Shown: positions 1-8,446 of the stretch, piece after piece
Layout: each line of letters starts with the position of its first letter
Numbering within the stretch: the stretch's first letter is position 1
DNA from: Burkholderia ubonensis
GTDB taxonomy: Bacteria > Pseudomonadota > Gammaproteobacteria > Burkholderiales > Burkholderiaceae
Reading direction: 5' to 3'
Length of the DNA stretch: 64,000 nucleotides
NCBI RefSeq assembly: GCF_902833085.1
Contig: NZ_CADFEB010000009.1
Location: 186,001-250,000 of the forward strand
The notes under the pieces: model-generated
Told to the model about the DNA's origin: nothing
Database searches by the model: none
What the model saw: the letters and a program-made list of their open reading frames with translations, nothing else
Program-made: the position numbers and the translations under genes

Positions 1-1
1 T

Positions 2-511
2 GACTTCGACCTGACGCCCTATCTCAGCGACACCGGCGTTGCGGTATTCAACGATATCCGGAATCAGTCGCTTGCCTATATCCTGCCGAAATACACGGGA
101 CTGCATTGGGCAACGCTGTTCAAGCCGCAATACGCGAACGACATCAACAGCATTCCGGCGTATGTGACGTATGCGAACAAGGTGAATGCCGGGCTTGCCG
201 CGTCGCCGACGATCCCGATGTATATCGGTCAGGGAACGGCAGGCGTGCTGGACGGCACGTTCAGCAGCCAGGTGGGCGACGGCGTGATGCTGGCCTACGA
301 CGTGCGCGCCCTTGCACAGAAGTTCTGCTCGAGCGGCGTGCCGGTCGTGTACACCGAATATCCGCTTGAACATGCCGGGGCCATCGTGCCATGGGTGGCC
401 GGGATGTTGCCTTGGCTCTATGACCGCTTCGCCGGGAAAGCCGCACCGAGCAATTGCGCGCTGACTGCGCTCCTGCCGAGCAATTCGCTGGCGCCGGAGA
501 CGCTGCACTAG
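2..511 (+). CDS. Secreted lipase family protein, C-terminal part
   Basis: The open frame enters from the left edge and stops at 509-511, so only about 169 C-terminal residues are present. The text resembles the end of secretory (LIP-type) alpha/beta-hydrolases that cleave triacylglycerols outside the cell. Near the end, a GVPVVYTEYPLEHAGAI stretch places a histidine where the catalytic His of the Ser-Asp-His triad lies in this family, and IPMYIGQGTAGVLD is a typical strand-loop before the acid residue. The nucleophile and signal peptide would be upstream of the window. A hairpin terminator follows at 584. A related esterase remains possible. Confidence 0.65.
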   Translation, partial: DFDLTPYLSDTGVAVFNDIRNQSLAYILPKYTGLHWATLFKPQYANDINSIPAYVTYANKVNAGLAASPTIPMYIGQGTAGVLDGTFSSQVGDGVMLAYDVRALAQKFCSSGVPVVYTEYPLEHAGAIVPWVAGMLPWLYDRFAGKAAPSNCALTALLPSNSLAPETLH

Positions 512-583
512 GCGCGACGCGCGATGCGGCGAATGGCCGCCAACGCATGATTCATCGCGCGCTGTCTCGTTTTCGACGGGGAC

Positions 584-609
584 AGGCGATCCTCCGCGGA
601 TCGCCTTTT
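584..609 (+). terminator. Intrinsic terminator after the lipase gene
   Basis: A perfect 9-bp stem (AGGCGATCC / GGATCGCCT) with a 5-nt loop is followed directly by TTTT. It lies 73 nt after the stop codon of the lipase gene and about 170 nt before aroG, so it separates the two units. Confidence 0.7.
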
Positions 610-776
610 CGTCCTGCGTTGCGGCGCGGGCGCCGGGCGTCCCGCACACCGCCCGCCGCCGCCCGCGTCCCTGCGCCGCACCCCTTCGCCGCCCCGCCCG
701 CGATCGCCGCCGTCATGGCCGAGTGCCATAATCGAGCCTGCTGACCATTCCAGAAGACGTCCCCCGGAGAATTACC

Positions 777-1907
777 ATGCAGAACCTCGACAATCCTTCA
801 CACGATCGCGAGGTCGGCGTCGCCGACGCGACGCAGGACACCACACGCATCGACGACGTCCGCATCGGCGCCGTCCGTCCGCTGATCTCCCCGGCGCTGC
901 TGCAGGACGAGCTGCCGGTGCCGGCCGCTACGCAGGCGCTCGTCGAGGACACTCGCAAGGCGATCGGCGACATCCTGCACGGCCGCGACGACCGGCTGCT
1001 GATCGTCGTCGGCCCGTGCTCGATCCACGATCACGACCAGGCGCTCGAGTACGCGCATCGCCTGAAGGCCGCCGCCGACGCGCTGAAGGACGACCTGCTG
1101 ATCACGATGCGCGTCTATTTCGAGAAGCCGCGCACGACGGTCGGCTGGAAGGGCTACATCAACGATCCGCGGCTCGACGGCAGCTTTCGCATCAACGAAG
1201 GGCTGCGCGCCGCGCGGCAGCTGCTGCTCGACGTCAACGCGCTCGGCCTGCCGGCCGCGACCGAATTCCTCGACCTGCTGAGCCCGCAGTACATCGCCGA
1301 CCTGATCGCGTGGGGCGCGATCGGCGCGCGTACGACCGAGAGCCAGAGCCATCGCCAGCTCGCATCGGGCCTGAGCTGCCCGATCGGGTTCAAGAACGGC
1401 ACCGACGGCGGCGTGCAGGTCGCGTCGGACGCGATCGTCGCCGCGCGCGCGAGTCACGCGTTCATGGGAATGACGAAGATGGGTATGGCCGCGATCTTCG
1501 AGACGCGCGGCAACGACGATGCGCACGTGATCCTGCGCGGCGGCAAGAACGGCCCGAACTACGACGCCGCGCATGTCGAAGCGAGCTGCGCGGTGCTGCG
1601 CGCGGCGGGGTTGCGCGAGCAGGTGATGGTCGATTGTTCGCATGCGAACTCGAACAAGTCTCACGAGCGGCAGATCGACGTCGCGCAGGATCTCGCGCGG
1701 CAGCTCGCGCAGGGCGAGCACCGGATCGTCGGCGTGATGGTCGAGAGCCATCTCGAGGCGGGGCGGCAGGATCTGAAGGCGGGCGTGCCGCTGAAATACG
1801 GCGTGTCGATCACCGATGCTTGCCTGAGCTGGACGCAGACGGAGCCGGTGCTCGACGTGCTCGCCGAGGCGGTGCGGCATCGCAGGGTGTATTCGCGCAA
1901 CGCGTGA
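777..1907 (+). CDS. aroG: 3-deoxy-7-phosphoheptulonate synthase (DAHP synthase), class I AroG type
   Basis: Cytosolic enzyme that condenses phosphoenolpyruvate and erythrose 4-phosphate, the first step of the shikimate pathway. The 376-residue length is normal for the AroG/F/H family. Conserved blocks are present in order: RPLISP near the N terminus, GPCSIHD, KPRTTVGWKG, KNGTDGG, a GKNGPNYD loop and DCSHANSNK, which together cover the metal and substrate pocket. The start ATG has CCCCCGGAGAATTACC in front (GGAG, good spacing). It appears monocistronic. Feedback type (Phe or Tyr) cannot be decided by eye; the N-terminal inhibitor-binding extension is present. Confidence 0.96.
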   Translation: MQNLDNPSHDREVGVADATQDTTRIDDVRIGAVRPLISPALLQDELPVPAATQALVEDTRKAIGDILHGRDDRLLIVVGPCSIHDHDQALEYAHRLKAAADALKDDLLITMRVYFEKPRTTVGWKGYINDPRLDGSFRINEGLRAARQLLLDVNALGLPAATEFLDLLSPQYIADLIAWGAIGARTTESQSHRQLASGLSCPIGFKNGTDGGVQVASDAIVAARASHAFMGMTKMGMAAIFETRGNDDAHVILRGGKNGPNYDAAHVEASCAVLRAAGLREQVMVDCSHANSNKSHERQIDVAQDLARQLAQGEHRIVGVMVESHLEAGRQDLKAGVPLKYGVSITDACLSWTQTEPVLDVLAEAVRHRRVYSRNA

Positions 1908-2074
1908 TGCGAGGGCGGCGGGCCTGAGCATCGACGCTGATCTGCGTGCGTCGCCGCAGCATTGCTGCGGCATGGTGTCCGATGCAGCGCCACGCTAGCG
2001 GCGCTAACATGGCGGCAGTGTTGCGTCATGCAACGCGCCCGACACCAACGACAAACGAACCGGAGTCCGACAAC

Positions 2075-2503
2075 ATGGCTTTCTACAAGACCCTCGTCGC
2101 AATGACCGTGCTCGCATCGAGCATCGGCGCACACGCGCAGATCGCGGGCACGCAGCCGCTCAGCGTCACCGTCGAGCAATCGCAGGCGCTGCTCGAAGGC
2201 TGGAGCGTGAAGAAGAGCGTGCTCGGCAAGCCCGTGTACAACGACCAGAACCAGAAGGTCGGCACGATCCGCGACCTGATCGTCGCGCCGGACGGCTCGG
2301 TGTCGGCGGCAATCGTCGCGGCCGGCGGCTTCCTCGGCGTCGCGGCGCACGACGTCGCGGTGCCGATCGCGTCGCTCGACGTGCGCAACGGCAACATCTA
2401 TCTGCCGGGCGCGACGAAGGAAGCGCTGAAGGCGACGCCGGCGTTCCAGTACGCGAAGGTGCCGGCGCCGCCGAAGCCGAAGCAGGTCGACGAGAAGCAC
2501 TGA
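2075..2503 (+). CDS. Exported PRC-barrel domain protein
   Basis: 142 residues. The first roughly 22 (MAFYKTLVAMTVLASSIGAHA) form a Sec signal peptide, so the protein is probably periplasmic. Residues about 45-115 read as a PRC-barrel: KSVLGKPVYNDQNQKVGTIRDLIVAPDG is the usual opening beta segment and VPIASLDVRNGNIYLPGATKEAL the closing part. PRC-barrels bind partners in photosynthetic reaction centres and RNA processing, but exported versions in betaproteobacteria have no defined role. The start was chosen at the codon that begins the signal peptide. No operon partner is evident. Confidence 0.85.
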   Translation: MAFYKTLVAMTVLASSIGAHAQIAGTQPLSVTVEQSQALLEGWSVKKSVLGKPVYNDQNQKVGTIRDLIVAPDGSVSAAIVAAGGFLGVAAHDVAVPIASLDVRNGNIYLPGATKEALKATPAFQYAKVPAPPKPKQVDEKH

Positions 2504-2567
2504 ACCTGATGCGCGGACGGCGCGAATGACCCGGTGCGCAATGCACCGGGCCGCGCGCCGCTTTCGC

Positions 2568-2948
2568 TCATGCGTGGTCGTGGCGTTTCATCTTCAGCAC
2601 GCGCGACACCTGGCCGGTCGTGAAGCCGCTGTTGCGCACGAGCTGCTGGTAGTCGAGCGGGATGGTCAAGGATTCGCTGACGGCGAACATGCCGACGAAA
2701 CGAAACGCGTCGGTTGCCATCTTGATGAACACCGGAATCGCACCGCCCTGATTGGCCAGCGTCCTGCCGGCGGCGCGCGCGGACGCGCTGCCGTCGCAGA
2801 TGATGACGTCCGGCGCATGCGGATTGAGGTCGGTGCGCAGGCACGCGGCGACGACCTTGCCGTTCTTCGTGGGCAGAAACGCTTGCTTGCTGCCGCCGCA
2901 GGCCGTGTGGATGAATTCGCGGGTGTAATGCTTGTTGAGTTCAAACAT
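2568..2948 (-). CDS. Hypothetical protein, possibly SRA/EVE-like head domain
   Basis: 126 residues with a strong ribosome site (AGGAG, 8 nt before ATG). The opening NKHYTREFIHTACGGSKQAF and the following VVAACLRTDLNPHAPDVIICDG with later IPVFIKMATDAFRFVG recall the small beta-rich domains found at the head of modification-dependent restriction proteins of the ScoMcrA type and in their EVE/SRA-like relatives. That resemblance is from memory of the pattern and is weak. It lies about 100 nt downstream of the 91-residue gene on the same strand and is probably co-transcribed with it. No signal peptide or membrane segment. Function unknown. Confidence 0.75.
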   Translation of the reverse strand: MFELNKHYTREFIHTACGGSKQAFLPTKNGKVVAACLRTDLNPHAPDVIICDGSASARAAGRTLANQGGAIPVFIKMATDAFRFVGMFAVSESLTIPLDYQQLVRNSGFTTGQVSRVLKMKRHDHA

Positions 2949-3049
2949 GTCAAAAACTCCTGGGTCGTCAAATGCGAGGCATGCACGCCGGCATGCCCGC
3001 GGATCGCATCGTCGGCGTCGTTCGACGCGCGCTTGAAGTCAGGCCGAAG

Positions 3050-3325
3050 TCAGGCCGGATTGGCAGGTGAAACGGCACGCTCCCGCGTGATCCACTCGCT
3101 CAGCATCCGCAGCATGACCTTGCCCTTGCGCGTGATCGAGAACTTGGGGTCGCCCTTGTCCCGATCAATGAGTTCGGCAAGTCCTACGTCGCGGAGCATG
3201 GTCATGTCGAGCGTTCCCCGCTCGATCTCGACCGGCGCCTGTTCAAGCAGCATCAATGCCGCCATTTCGTGCGCGCTCAGCCGCGGCATGCCGGCCGGCG
3301 CCGAAATTCCGTGTAGCTCGTTCAT
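3050..3325 (-). CDS. Small hypothetical protein, possible winged-helix
   Basis: 91 residues from an ATG preceded by AAGAAAGGATTACTG, a good ribosome site; a longer upstream reading lacks one. The middle (HEMAALMLLEQAPVEIE, then LRDVGLAELIDRDKGDPKFSITRKGKVMLRML) has the helix-helix-wing look of a small winged-helix domain, with FSITRKGK as the putative wing. No DNA-binding role is shown. It precedes the 126-residue gene at 2568-2948 on the same strand, and the two probably form one transcript. Confidence 0.7.
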   Translation of the reverse strand: MNELHGISAPAGMPRLSAHEMAALMLLEQAPVEIERGTLDMTMLRDVGLAELIDRDKGDPKFSITRKGKVMLRMLSEWITRERAVSPANPA

Positions 3326-3921
3326 CAGTAATCCTTTCTTTAACCGCGCACGACGAGCGTGCGGATCATGTCGTTCGCGACGCGATGCGCGAACGAAGCG
3401 ATGCCTTGGAGGGCGGACGAAAGGCAAGGGGCTGCGTCGCGATGCGGGCGCTGCAATCGCGGTGGCCATGCGCGCATGAAGCGCCCGGCATAGGCCGCCT
3501 GAATCGCTGCGGCCCGGTCAACCGTGCACGCGCAAGAACGCTCGGGAGAGTAACGACGGATGCGCACCGCTCGCCTTTCGGCAAGACGATGGCTCGGGAA
3601 AGAGCAGGCGTCCTGCCTGTCAGGTGGGGAAGCGACTTGGGGGGCGAGGACTTCGGATGGTCATGTCACCAACTCTCGATGGGATTACGCAAGCATTCTA
3701 GTGAGTCGCCATCCGATGGCAAGTAAAAAGGTTGTAAAGGGCGGCTCCCGAATCAGCTCACCTTATCCGTTGCGGCGGGCGATATCGATACGAAAAAAGT
3801 TCATCGCTTATTGTGACGCGCCGCCTCCCTCAAGTTTCGTGTGACGAATGCCGTAATCCGACTGTATGGAACCTCACGTTCAGCTGTCACGGTTCATTCA
3901 CTAAACACAAGGAAGCACGTC
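3326..3921. other. Gene-free stretch of about 600 nt between divergent genes
   Basis: No reading frame here has a ribosome site, family resemblance or protein-like composition. The region carries the promoters of the leftward 91-residue gene and the rightward FlxA-like gene. The second half (3690-3910) is less GC-rich than its surroundings. It holds one copy of TCCCG-N6-CTCAC at 3746-3761, the same 16-nt pattern as the array at 48843-49143. Confidence 0.5.
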
Positions 3922-4386
3922 ATGAAGATCGATTCCTCCCTGGTCGCGGGCCCGGCGCAAGCCGCGGCGAACCCGACGACGGCCGGCGCATCGGGCAATC
4001 AGCAAGCCACCGCCGCCACCGCTGCCGGCTCCACGGCATCGTCGGGCACGAGCGAAGGCGCGAAGGCGAACGCCGCGCAGCCCGCGTCGGCCGAAGGCTC
4101 CGCGCCGCTGGGCGGTGCGAACAGCAAGGCCGAAGACCCGGCGGTCAAGCAGCTGAAGGAGTTGATCGAGAAGCTGCAGAAGCAGCTCGCGCAGCTGGAA
4201 GCCCAGATTGCAAGGGCGGCCGAGCGGGCGAAGAAGGACCCTGCGGCCCGGATCGAACAGCAGGCGCTGGTCGCGCAGGCCGGCGAAGTGTCCGCCGCGC
4301 TGCAATCCGCGGTCGCCAAGATGGTGGAACAGCTGCGCAAGTCGTCGAGCAACCCCACGGGTGGCCTGGTCTCGACGCAGGCCTGA
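3922..4386 (+). CDS. FlxA-like family protein
   Basis: 154 residues. The N-terminal half (about residues 10-75) is low-complexity Ala/Ser/Thr/Gly. Residues about 78-112 form a strong amphipathic coiled coil (VKQLKELIEKLQKQLAQLEA then IARAAERAKKD), the hallmark of the FlxA-like family. FlxA in E. coli is under the flagellar sigma factor, but its role is unknown and nothing here proves a motility link. The ATG has ACAAGGAAGCACGTC upstream, giving AAGGAA as ribosome site. Transcription is separate from its neighbours. Confidence 0.8.
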   Translation: MKIDSSLVAGPAQAAANPTTAGASGNQQATAATAAGSTASSGTSEGAKANAAQPASAEGSAPLGGANSKAEDPAVKQLKELIEKLQKQLAQLEAQIARAAERAKKDPAARIEQQALVAQAGEVSAALQSAVAKMVEQLRKSSSNPTGGLVSTQA

Positions 4387-4438
4387 CGCGAAGGCGTTTC
4401 GGTTCACGCCTTTCGTTGCCCCGCCGGCGCGGCGTCGT

Positions 4439-5140
4439 TCATAGCGGATGTGCGGCGCCGGCCTGCGCCAGCAGCTGCACGGCGGCCGGGTCGGGCATGC
4501 CGTTGGCGTCGATCGCCCCTGCCGTCGCCAGCGCGACGAGGTCGCTGTCGACGCCCGGCTGGCCGACCACGAACGGCGTCGTCAGGAACGCCTGCGTCGT
4601 CAGCGTGACCGCGTAGCGCTGCTGGAGATTCGCGACGACCGCCACCTGCGCGGCCTGCACGTCGGACTGGTTTTCCAGCACCTGCTGGACATGCGCGCTG
4701 TTCGGCAGGTTGGCGATCAGGCCGGCCGTGGTCGTGCCGAGCTGCGATGCGAGGTAGACGAGCATCAGGTCGGTCTCGGGCGTCGTATTGAAGGTGCCGC
4801 CGGCGAACGCGAGCGAATGCAGGGTCGTGCCGCCGGAAGTCGCGGTGAGCACGCACGGGAGCGTCGCGTTGAACGTCAGGCTGTAGTTCCCGCCGCCGTC
4901 CGACAGCGCGGAGCCAGAACCCTGCGCGCAGCGGGCGATGACGGTCGCGCTGGCCAGCGCCGGGCCGGTGGCGGCCGTGCCGGAGACGGTGATGGTCTGC
5001 GTGCCGTTTCCGTTTCCGTTGAAACATCCATCGTTGAAGCCGAAGCACGCTTCGCCGCCGCACGCGGACAGCGTCGCGAGCGAAGCCACGCAGAGTGCGC
5101 CCAGTGCGGGGCGGATGACGCGCGCATCGTGAAGGTTCAT
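4439..5140 (-). CDS. Putative lipoprotein with Ig-like/carboxypeptidase-regulatory N-terminal half
   Basis: 233 residues from the ATG at 5138-5140, with GGAAG about 10 nt upstream. The N terminus has a lipobox (LATLSAC), so the mature protein should be lipid-anchored at the Cys near residue 27. Residues about 45-110 (TITVSGTAATGPALASATVIARC and GNYSLTFNA) look like a small beta-sandwich of the carboxypeptidase-regulatory type, common in surface proteins. The rest is Ala/Val-rich and unassigned. Betaproteobacterial lipoproteins of this style are usually annotated as hypothetical. It stands alone. Confidence 0.75.
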   Translation of the reverse strand: MNLHDARVIRPALGALCVASLATLSACGGEACFGFNDGCFNGNGNGTQTITVSGTAATGPALASATVIARCAQGSGSALSDGGGNYSLTFNATLPCVLTATSGGTTLHSLAFAGGTFNTTPETDLMLVYLASQLGTTTAGLIANLPNSAHVQQVLENQSDVQAAQVAVVANLQQRYAVTLTTQAFLTTPFVVGQPGVDSDLVALATAGAIDANGMPDPAAVQLLAQAGAAHPL

Positions 5141-5289
5141 GGCGGCTGCTTCCGACGATGGGAACGGGAAGCGCCCGGCCGGGGGCACAGCGACGGCCGG
5201 CGCTGCGTTCAATTCTAGGTTCTATTCCACGGAACTGCTTGCCGCCGGGAGCGGTTGTTTCCGGATGGGCGGCTGCCGAACGCACTCGA

Positions 5290-5673
5290 CTATTGACCGC
5301 CTCCCAAAGTACCGCCCAAGCTCAGGCGACCTTTCTCGACCCACCCTTCGAAATCTTCCCCCGTCTTGCCGTTCACGTACATGATCTGATACCAGCCCTT
5401 GTACGGCTTATAGACGGTCACGGAGTCGCCGGGAATGATGAAGGTTCGCTTGGTGACGCACTGCGCGTCGGGAGCCGAATGAAAATAGGCGCGCCCCGAG
5501 CCGATGACCGTCGCGGAAACCGGCGGCCTGAAATTGTCGTCGGGGCCCCCGACCGCTTCGTTGAGTTGACGGCAATTCACCGGGCCTTTTGCATGGGCGT
5601 ACATCGGGGCGATGCTTGCGCACAGCGCGAAAAGGGCGGCTGCCCGGATGCTTTTCGAAATCTTGGTATTCAT
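5290..5673 (-). CDS. Exported SH3-like domain protein
   Basis: 127 residues, beginning with a clear signal peptide (MNTKISKSIRAAALFALCASIAPMYAHA). The mature part carries one bacterial SH3-type fold: a VIGSGRAYFHSAPD strand pair, FIIPGDSVTVYKPYKGWYQI and a final GWVEKGRLSL, the classical GW ending of such domains. These domains bind peptidoglycan or peptides in the periplasm. Two cysteines may form a disulfide. The chosen start opens the signal peptide; a longer upstream reading would place it internally. Partners are not apparent. Confidence 0.8.
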   Translation of the reverse strand: MNTKISKSIRAAALFALCASIAPMYAHAKGPVNCRQLNEAVGGPDDNFRPPVSATVIGSGRAYFHSAPDAQCVTKRTFIIPGDSVTVYKPYKGWYQIMYVNGKTGEDFEGWVEKGRLSLGGTLGGGQ

Positions 5674-6008
5674 GGTTTTCCGAGGAGGCAGGGCAAGGCA
5701 AGTCTTCGACCGGTCATCAAAAGCCGGCAAGTTTAACGGCAGGCAAAGCGGAAATTCCAATCAGAAATACCGCATGTGCTTCAGCGAATTCGTTTCAAGA
5801 TACACACTGACGGCCAACGCGTGCATTCGATCTACGTAATTCTACGTAGCCATGCATACGTAATTATCCGCTTGTAAGCGGCCCCCCGAACGAGAATACT
5901 ACGAGCCCATCATGCCGGCCTTTGCGAGGTCGGCATGACGTGCCATACCGACACACGAGCGTGCGGCGGCCCAAGCGCCGCGCGCTATCAATAACCACAG
6001 GAGACACC
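5674..6008 (+). promoter_or_regulatory. Intergenic region upstream of cstA with TACGTA operator-like repeats and a leader hairpin
   Basis: No gene. An 18-bp perfect dyad CTACGTA-ATTC-TACGTAG lies at 5832-5849 and a third TACGTA follows at 5857-5862, so the core occurs three times within 30 bp. Further down, 5910-5938 can fold into an 11-bp stem (TCATGCCGGCC / GGTCGGCATGA, one G-U pair) with a 7-nt loop; no U-tract follows, so it is a leader structure rather than a terminator. The ribosome site ACAGGAGACACC precedes cstA. Confidence 0.5.
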
Positions 6009-8087
6009 ATGAATCGGGCTTCCAGCACCCTGATCTGGATTGCGGTCGCGCTATTGGGCGCGTTCGCGTTCGGCACCATCGCGCTCGCGCACGGCGAGCG
6101 GGTCAGCGCCCTCTGGATCGTGATCGCCGCAGTCTGCGTGTATCTGATCGCGTATCGCTTCTACAGCCGCTTCATCGCCAGCAAGGTCATGCAGCTCGAC
6201 GGGCTGCGGATGACGCCGGCCGTCCGGCACAACGACGGCCTCGACTACGTGCCGACCAACAAGTACGTGCTGTTCGGCCATCACTTCGCCGCGATCGCCG
6301 GCGCCGGGCCGCTCGTCGGGCCGGTGCTCGCCGCGCAGATGGGCTACACGCCCGGCATGCTGTGGATCCTGGCGGGCGTCGTGTTCGCGGGCGCGGTGCA
6401 GGACTTCATCGTGCTGTTCATCTCGACGCGCCGCGACGGCCGCTCGCTCGGCGATCTCGTCAAGATGGAGCTCGGCACCGTGCCGGGCGTGATCGCGCTG
6501 TTCGGCGCGTTCCTGATCATGGTGATCATCCTCGCGGTGCTCGCGCTGATCGTCGTGAAGGCGCTGACCAACTCGCCGTGGGGCACGTTCACCGTCGCCG
6601 CGACGATTCCGATCGCGCTGTTCATGGGCGTCTACACGCGCTACATCCGTCCGGGCCGCATCGGCGAAGTGTCGATCATCGGCTTCGTCGGGCTGATGGC
6701 GGCGATTTCGTTCGGCCAGAACGTGAGCGCTTCGCCGACGCTCGCTGCATGGTTCACGTTCAGCGGCACGCAGCTCACGTGGATCCTGATCGGCTACGGC
6801 TTCGTCGCGTCGGTGCTGCCGGTGTGGCTGCTGCTCGCGCCGCGCGACTACCTGTCGACGTTCCTGAAGATCGGCACGATCGTCGGTCTCGCGATCGGCA
6901 TCCTGATCGTCGCGCCGGAACTGAAGATGCCCGCGCTGACGAAGTTCGTCGACGGCACGGGCCCGGTGTGGTCGGGCAACCTGTTCCCGTTCCTGTTCAT
7001 CACGATCGCGTGCGGCGCGGTGTCGGGCTTCCACGCGCTGATCTCGTCGGGCACGACGCCGAAGCTGCTCGACAACGAAACCAACGCGCGCTTCATCGGC
7101 TACGGCGCGATGCTGATGGAATCGTTCGTCGCGATCATGGCGCTGGTCGCCGCTTGCGTGATCGAGCCGGGCATCTACTTCGCGATGAACGCGCCGGCCG
7201 CCGTGCTCGGCACGACGCCGGAAGCGGTCGCGAACACCGTCACGCAATGGGGCTTCATGCTGACGCCGGACATGCTCACGCAAACCGCGAAGGCCGTCGG
7301 CGAGACGACGATCATCGCGCGCGCGGGCGGCGCGCCGACGCTGGCGGTCGGCATGGCGCACATCCTGCACCAGGTGATCGGCGGCGAGGCGATGATGGCG
7401 TTCTGGTATCACTTCGCGATCCTGTTCGAAGCGCTGTTCATCCTGACGGCCGTCGACGCGGGCACGCGCGCGGGCCGCTTCATGCTGCAGGACCTGCTCG
7501 GCACGTTCCACCCGGCGCTCAAGCGCACCGAGTCGCTGCCGGCGAACCTGATCGCGACCGCGCTGTGTGTCGCCGCATGGGGCTACTTCCTGTATCAGGG
7601 CGTGGTCGATCCGCTCGGCGGCATCAACACGCTGTGGCCGCTGTTCGGCATCTCGAACCAGATGCTCGCGGCGATCGCGCTGGTGCTCGGCACCGTCGTG
7701 CTGTTCAAGATGAAGCGTGAGCGTTTCGCATGGGTCACGCTCGTGCCGACCGTATGGCTGCTGATCTGCACGCTGACGGCCGGCTGGCAGAAGGTGTTCG
7801 ATGCGAACCCGAAGGTGAGCTTCCTCGCGCATGCCGCGAAGCTGCAGGCGGCCGTGGACGAAGGCAAGGTGCTGGCGCCGGCGAAGTCGATCGCGCAGAT
7901 GAAGCGGATCATCGTCAACGACTACATCGACGCCGCGCTCGCGGGGCTGTTCATTCTCGTCGTGGTGAGCATCGCGGTGTACGGCGTGCTCGCGATCCGG
8001 CGCGCGCGCAACGAAGCGAAGCCGACCGTGCGCGAGACGCCGTACGAGGCGATGCCGGCGGCGCAGGCGCTCGGCAGCGGTCGCTAA
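6009..8087 (+). CDS. cstA: CstA-family carbon starvation/pyruvate transporter
   Basis: 692-residue inner-membrane protein with about 16-18 hydrophobic segments, matching the usual length of CstA and BtsT. Family blocks are present: YRFYSRFIASKVMQLDG, DYVPTNKYVLFGHHFAAIAGAGPLVGP-type loop, QMGYTPGMLWI and GVVFAGAVQDF. E. coli CstA and BtsT import pyruvate (CstA was first linked to peptide use in starvation). The start follows AGGAGACACC. It is followed 12 nt later by its small partner gene, the normal arrangement for this family. The TACGTA repeats upstream are a candidate operator. CstA versus BtsT cannot be separated by eye. Confidence 0.93.
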   Translation: MNRASSTLIWIAVALLGAFAFGTIALAHGERVSALWIVIAAVCVYLIAYRFYSRFIASKVMQLDGLRMTPAVRHNDGLDYVPTNKYVLFGHHFAAIAGAGPLVGPVLAAQMGYTPGMLWILAGVVFAGAVQDFIVLFISTRRDGRSLGDLVKMELGTVPGVIALFGAFLIMVIILAVLALIVVKALTNSPWGTFTVAATIPIALFMGVYTRYIRPGRIGEVSIIGFVGLMAAISFGQNVSASPTLAAWFTFSGTQLTWILIGYGFVASVLPVWLLLAPRDYLSTFLKIGTIVGLAIGILIVAPELKMPALTKFVDGTGPVWSGNLFPFLFITIACGAVSGFHALISSGTTPKLLDNETNARFIGYGAMLMESFVAIMALVAACVIEPGIYFAMNAPAAVLGTTPEAVANTVTQWGFMLTPDMLTQTAKAVGETTIIARAGGAPTLAVGMAHILHQVIGGEAMMAFWYHFAILFEALFILTAVDAGTRAGRFMLQDLLGTFHPALKRTESLPANLIATALCVAAWGYFLYQGVVDPLGGINTLWPLFGISNQMLAAIALVLGTVVLFKMKRERFAWVTLVPTVWLLICTLTAGWQKVFDANPKVSFLAHAAKLQAAVDEGKVLAPAKSIAQMKRIIVNDYIDAALAGLFILVVVSIAVYGVLAIRRARNEAKPTVRETPYEAMPAAQALGSGR

Positions 8088-8099
8088 GGAGAAGCCGCG

Positions 8100-8306
8100 A
8101 TGTTCTCCGATCTCGGCAGTGATCTGCGCAGCGCGGGCCGCTACCTGGGGCAGGCGTTGCGGCTGATGGTCGGCCTGCCCGACTACGACACCTATGTCGC
8201 GCACATGCGCGATACGCATCCGGACCGCGAGCCGATGACGTACGAGGAGTTCTTCCGCGAACGTCAGAACGCGCGGTATGGATCGGGGGCGGGGAAGTGT
8301 TGCTGA
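8100..8306 (+). CDS. ybdD: YbdD/YjiX family small protein
   Basis: 68 residues, in the fixed position after a CstA/BtsT gene, with AAGGAGAAGCCGCG as ribosome site. The sequence matches the DUF466 pattern: YLGQALRLMVGLPDYDTY, then HMRDTHPDREPMTYEEFFRERQNARYG and a Cys-Cys end. In E. coli the YbdD or YjiX partner is needed for or aids pyruvate uptake by the membrane protein. A strong terminator follows at once, closing a two-gene operon. Confidence 0.92.
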   Translation: MFSDLGSDLRSAGRYLGQALRLMVGLPDYDTYVAHMRDTHPDREPMTYEEFFRERQNARYGSGAGKCC

Positions 8307-8330
8307 GCGGCTGAAGCGGCAACTGATGCA

Positions 8331-8363
8331 AAAGCGCCATGACGCGAGTCATGGCGCTTTTTT
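8331..8363 (+). terminator. Intrinsic terminator of the cstA-ybdD operon
   Basis: A 13-bp stem (AAAGCGCCATGAC / GTCATGGCGCTTT) with loop GCGA and a run of T immediately after. It could also work leftward because of the A-run at its left, and the leftward MFS gene ends about 80 nt away. Confidence 0.85.
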
Positions 8364-8446
8364 GTTGCTCACGCTTGCTTGTTCTTGTTGCCGGTCTGGT
8401 TCGCTACCCGTGCGCCGGCGCTGGAGCGGCCGGTGGTGGTCGGCCA

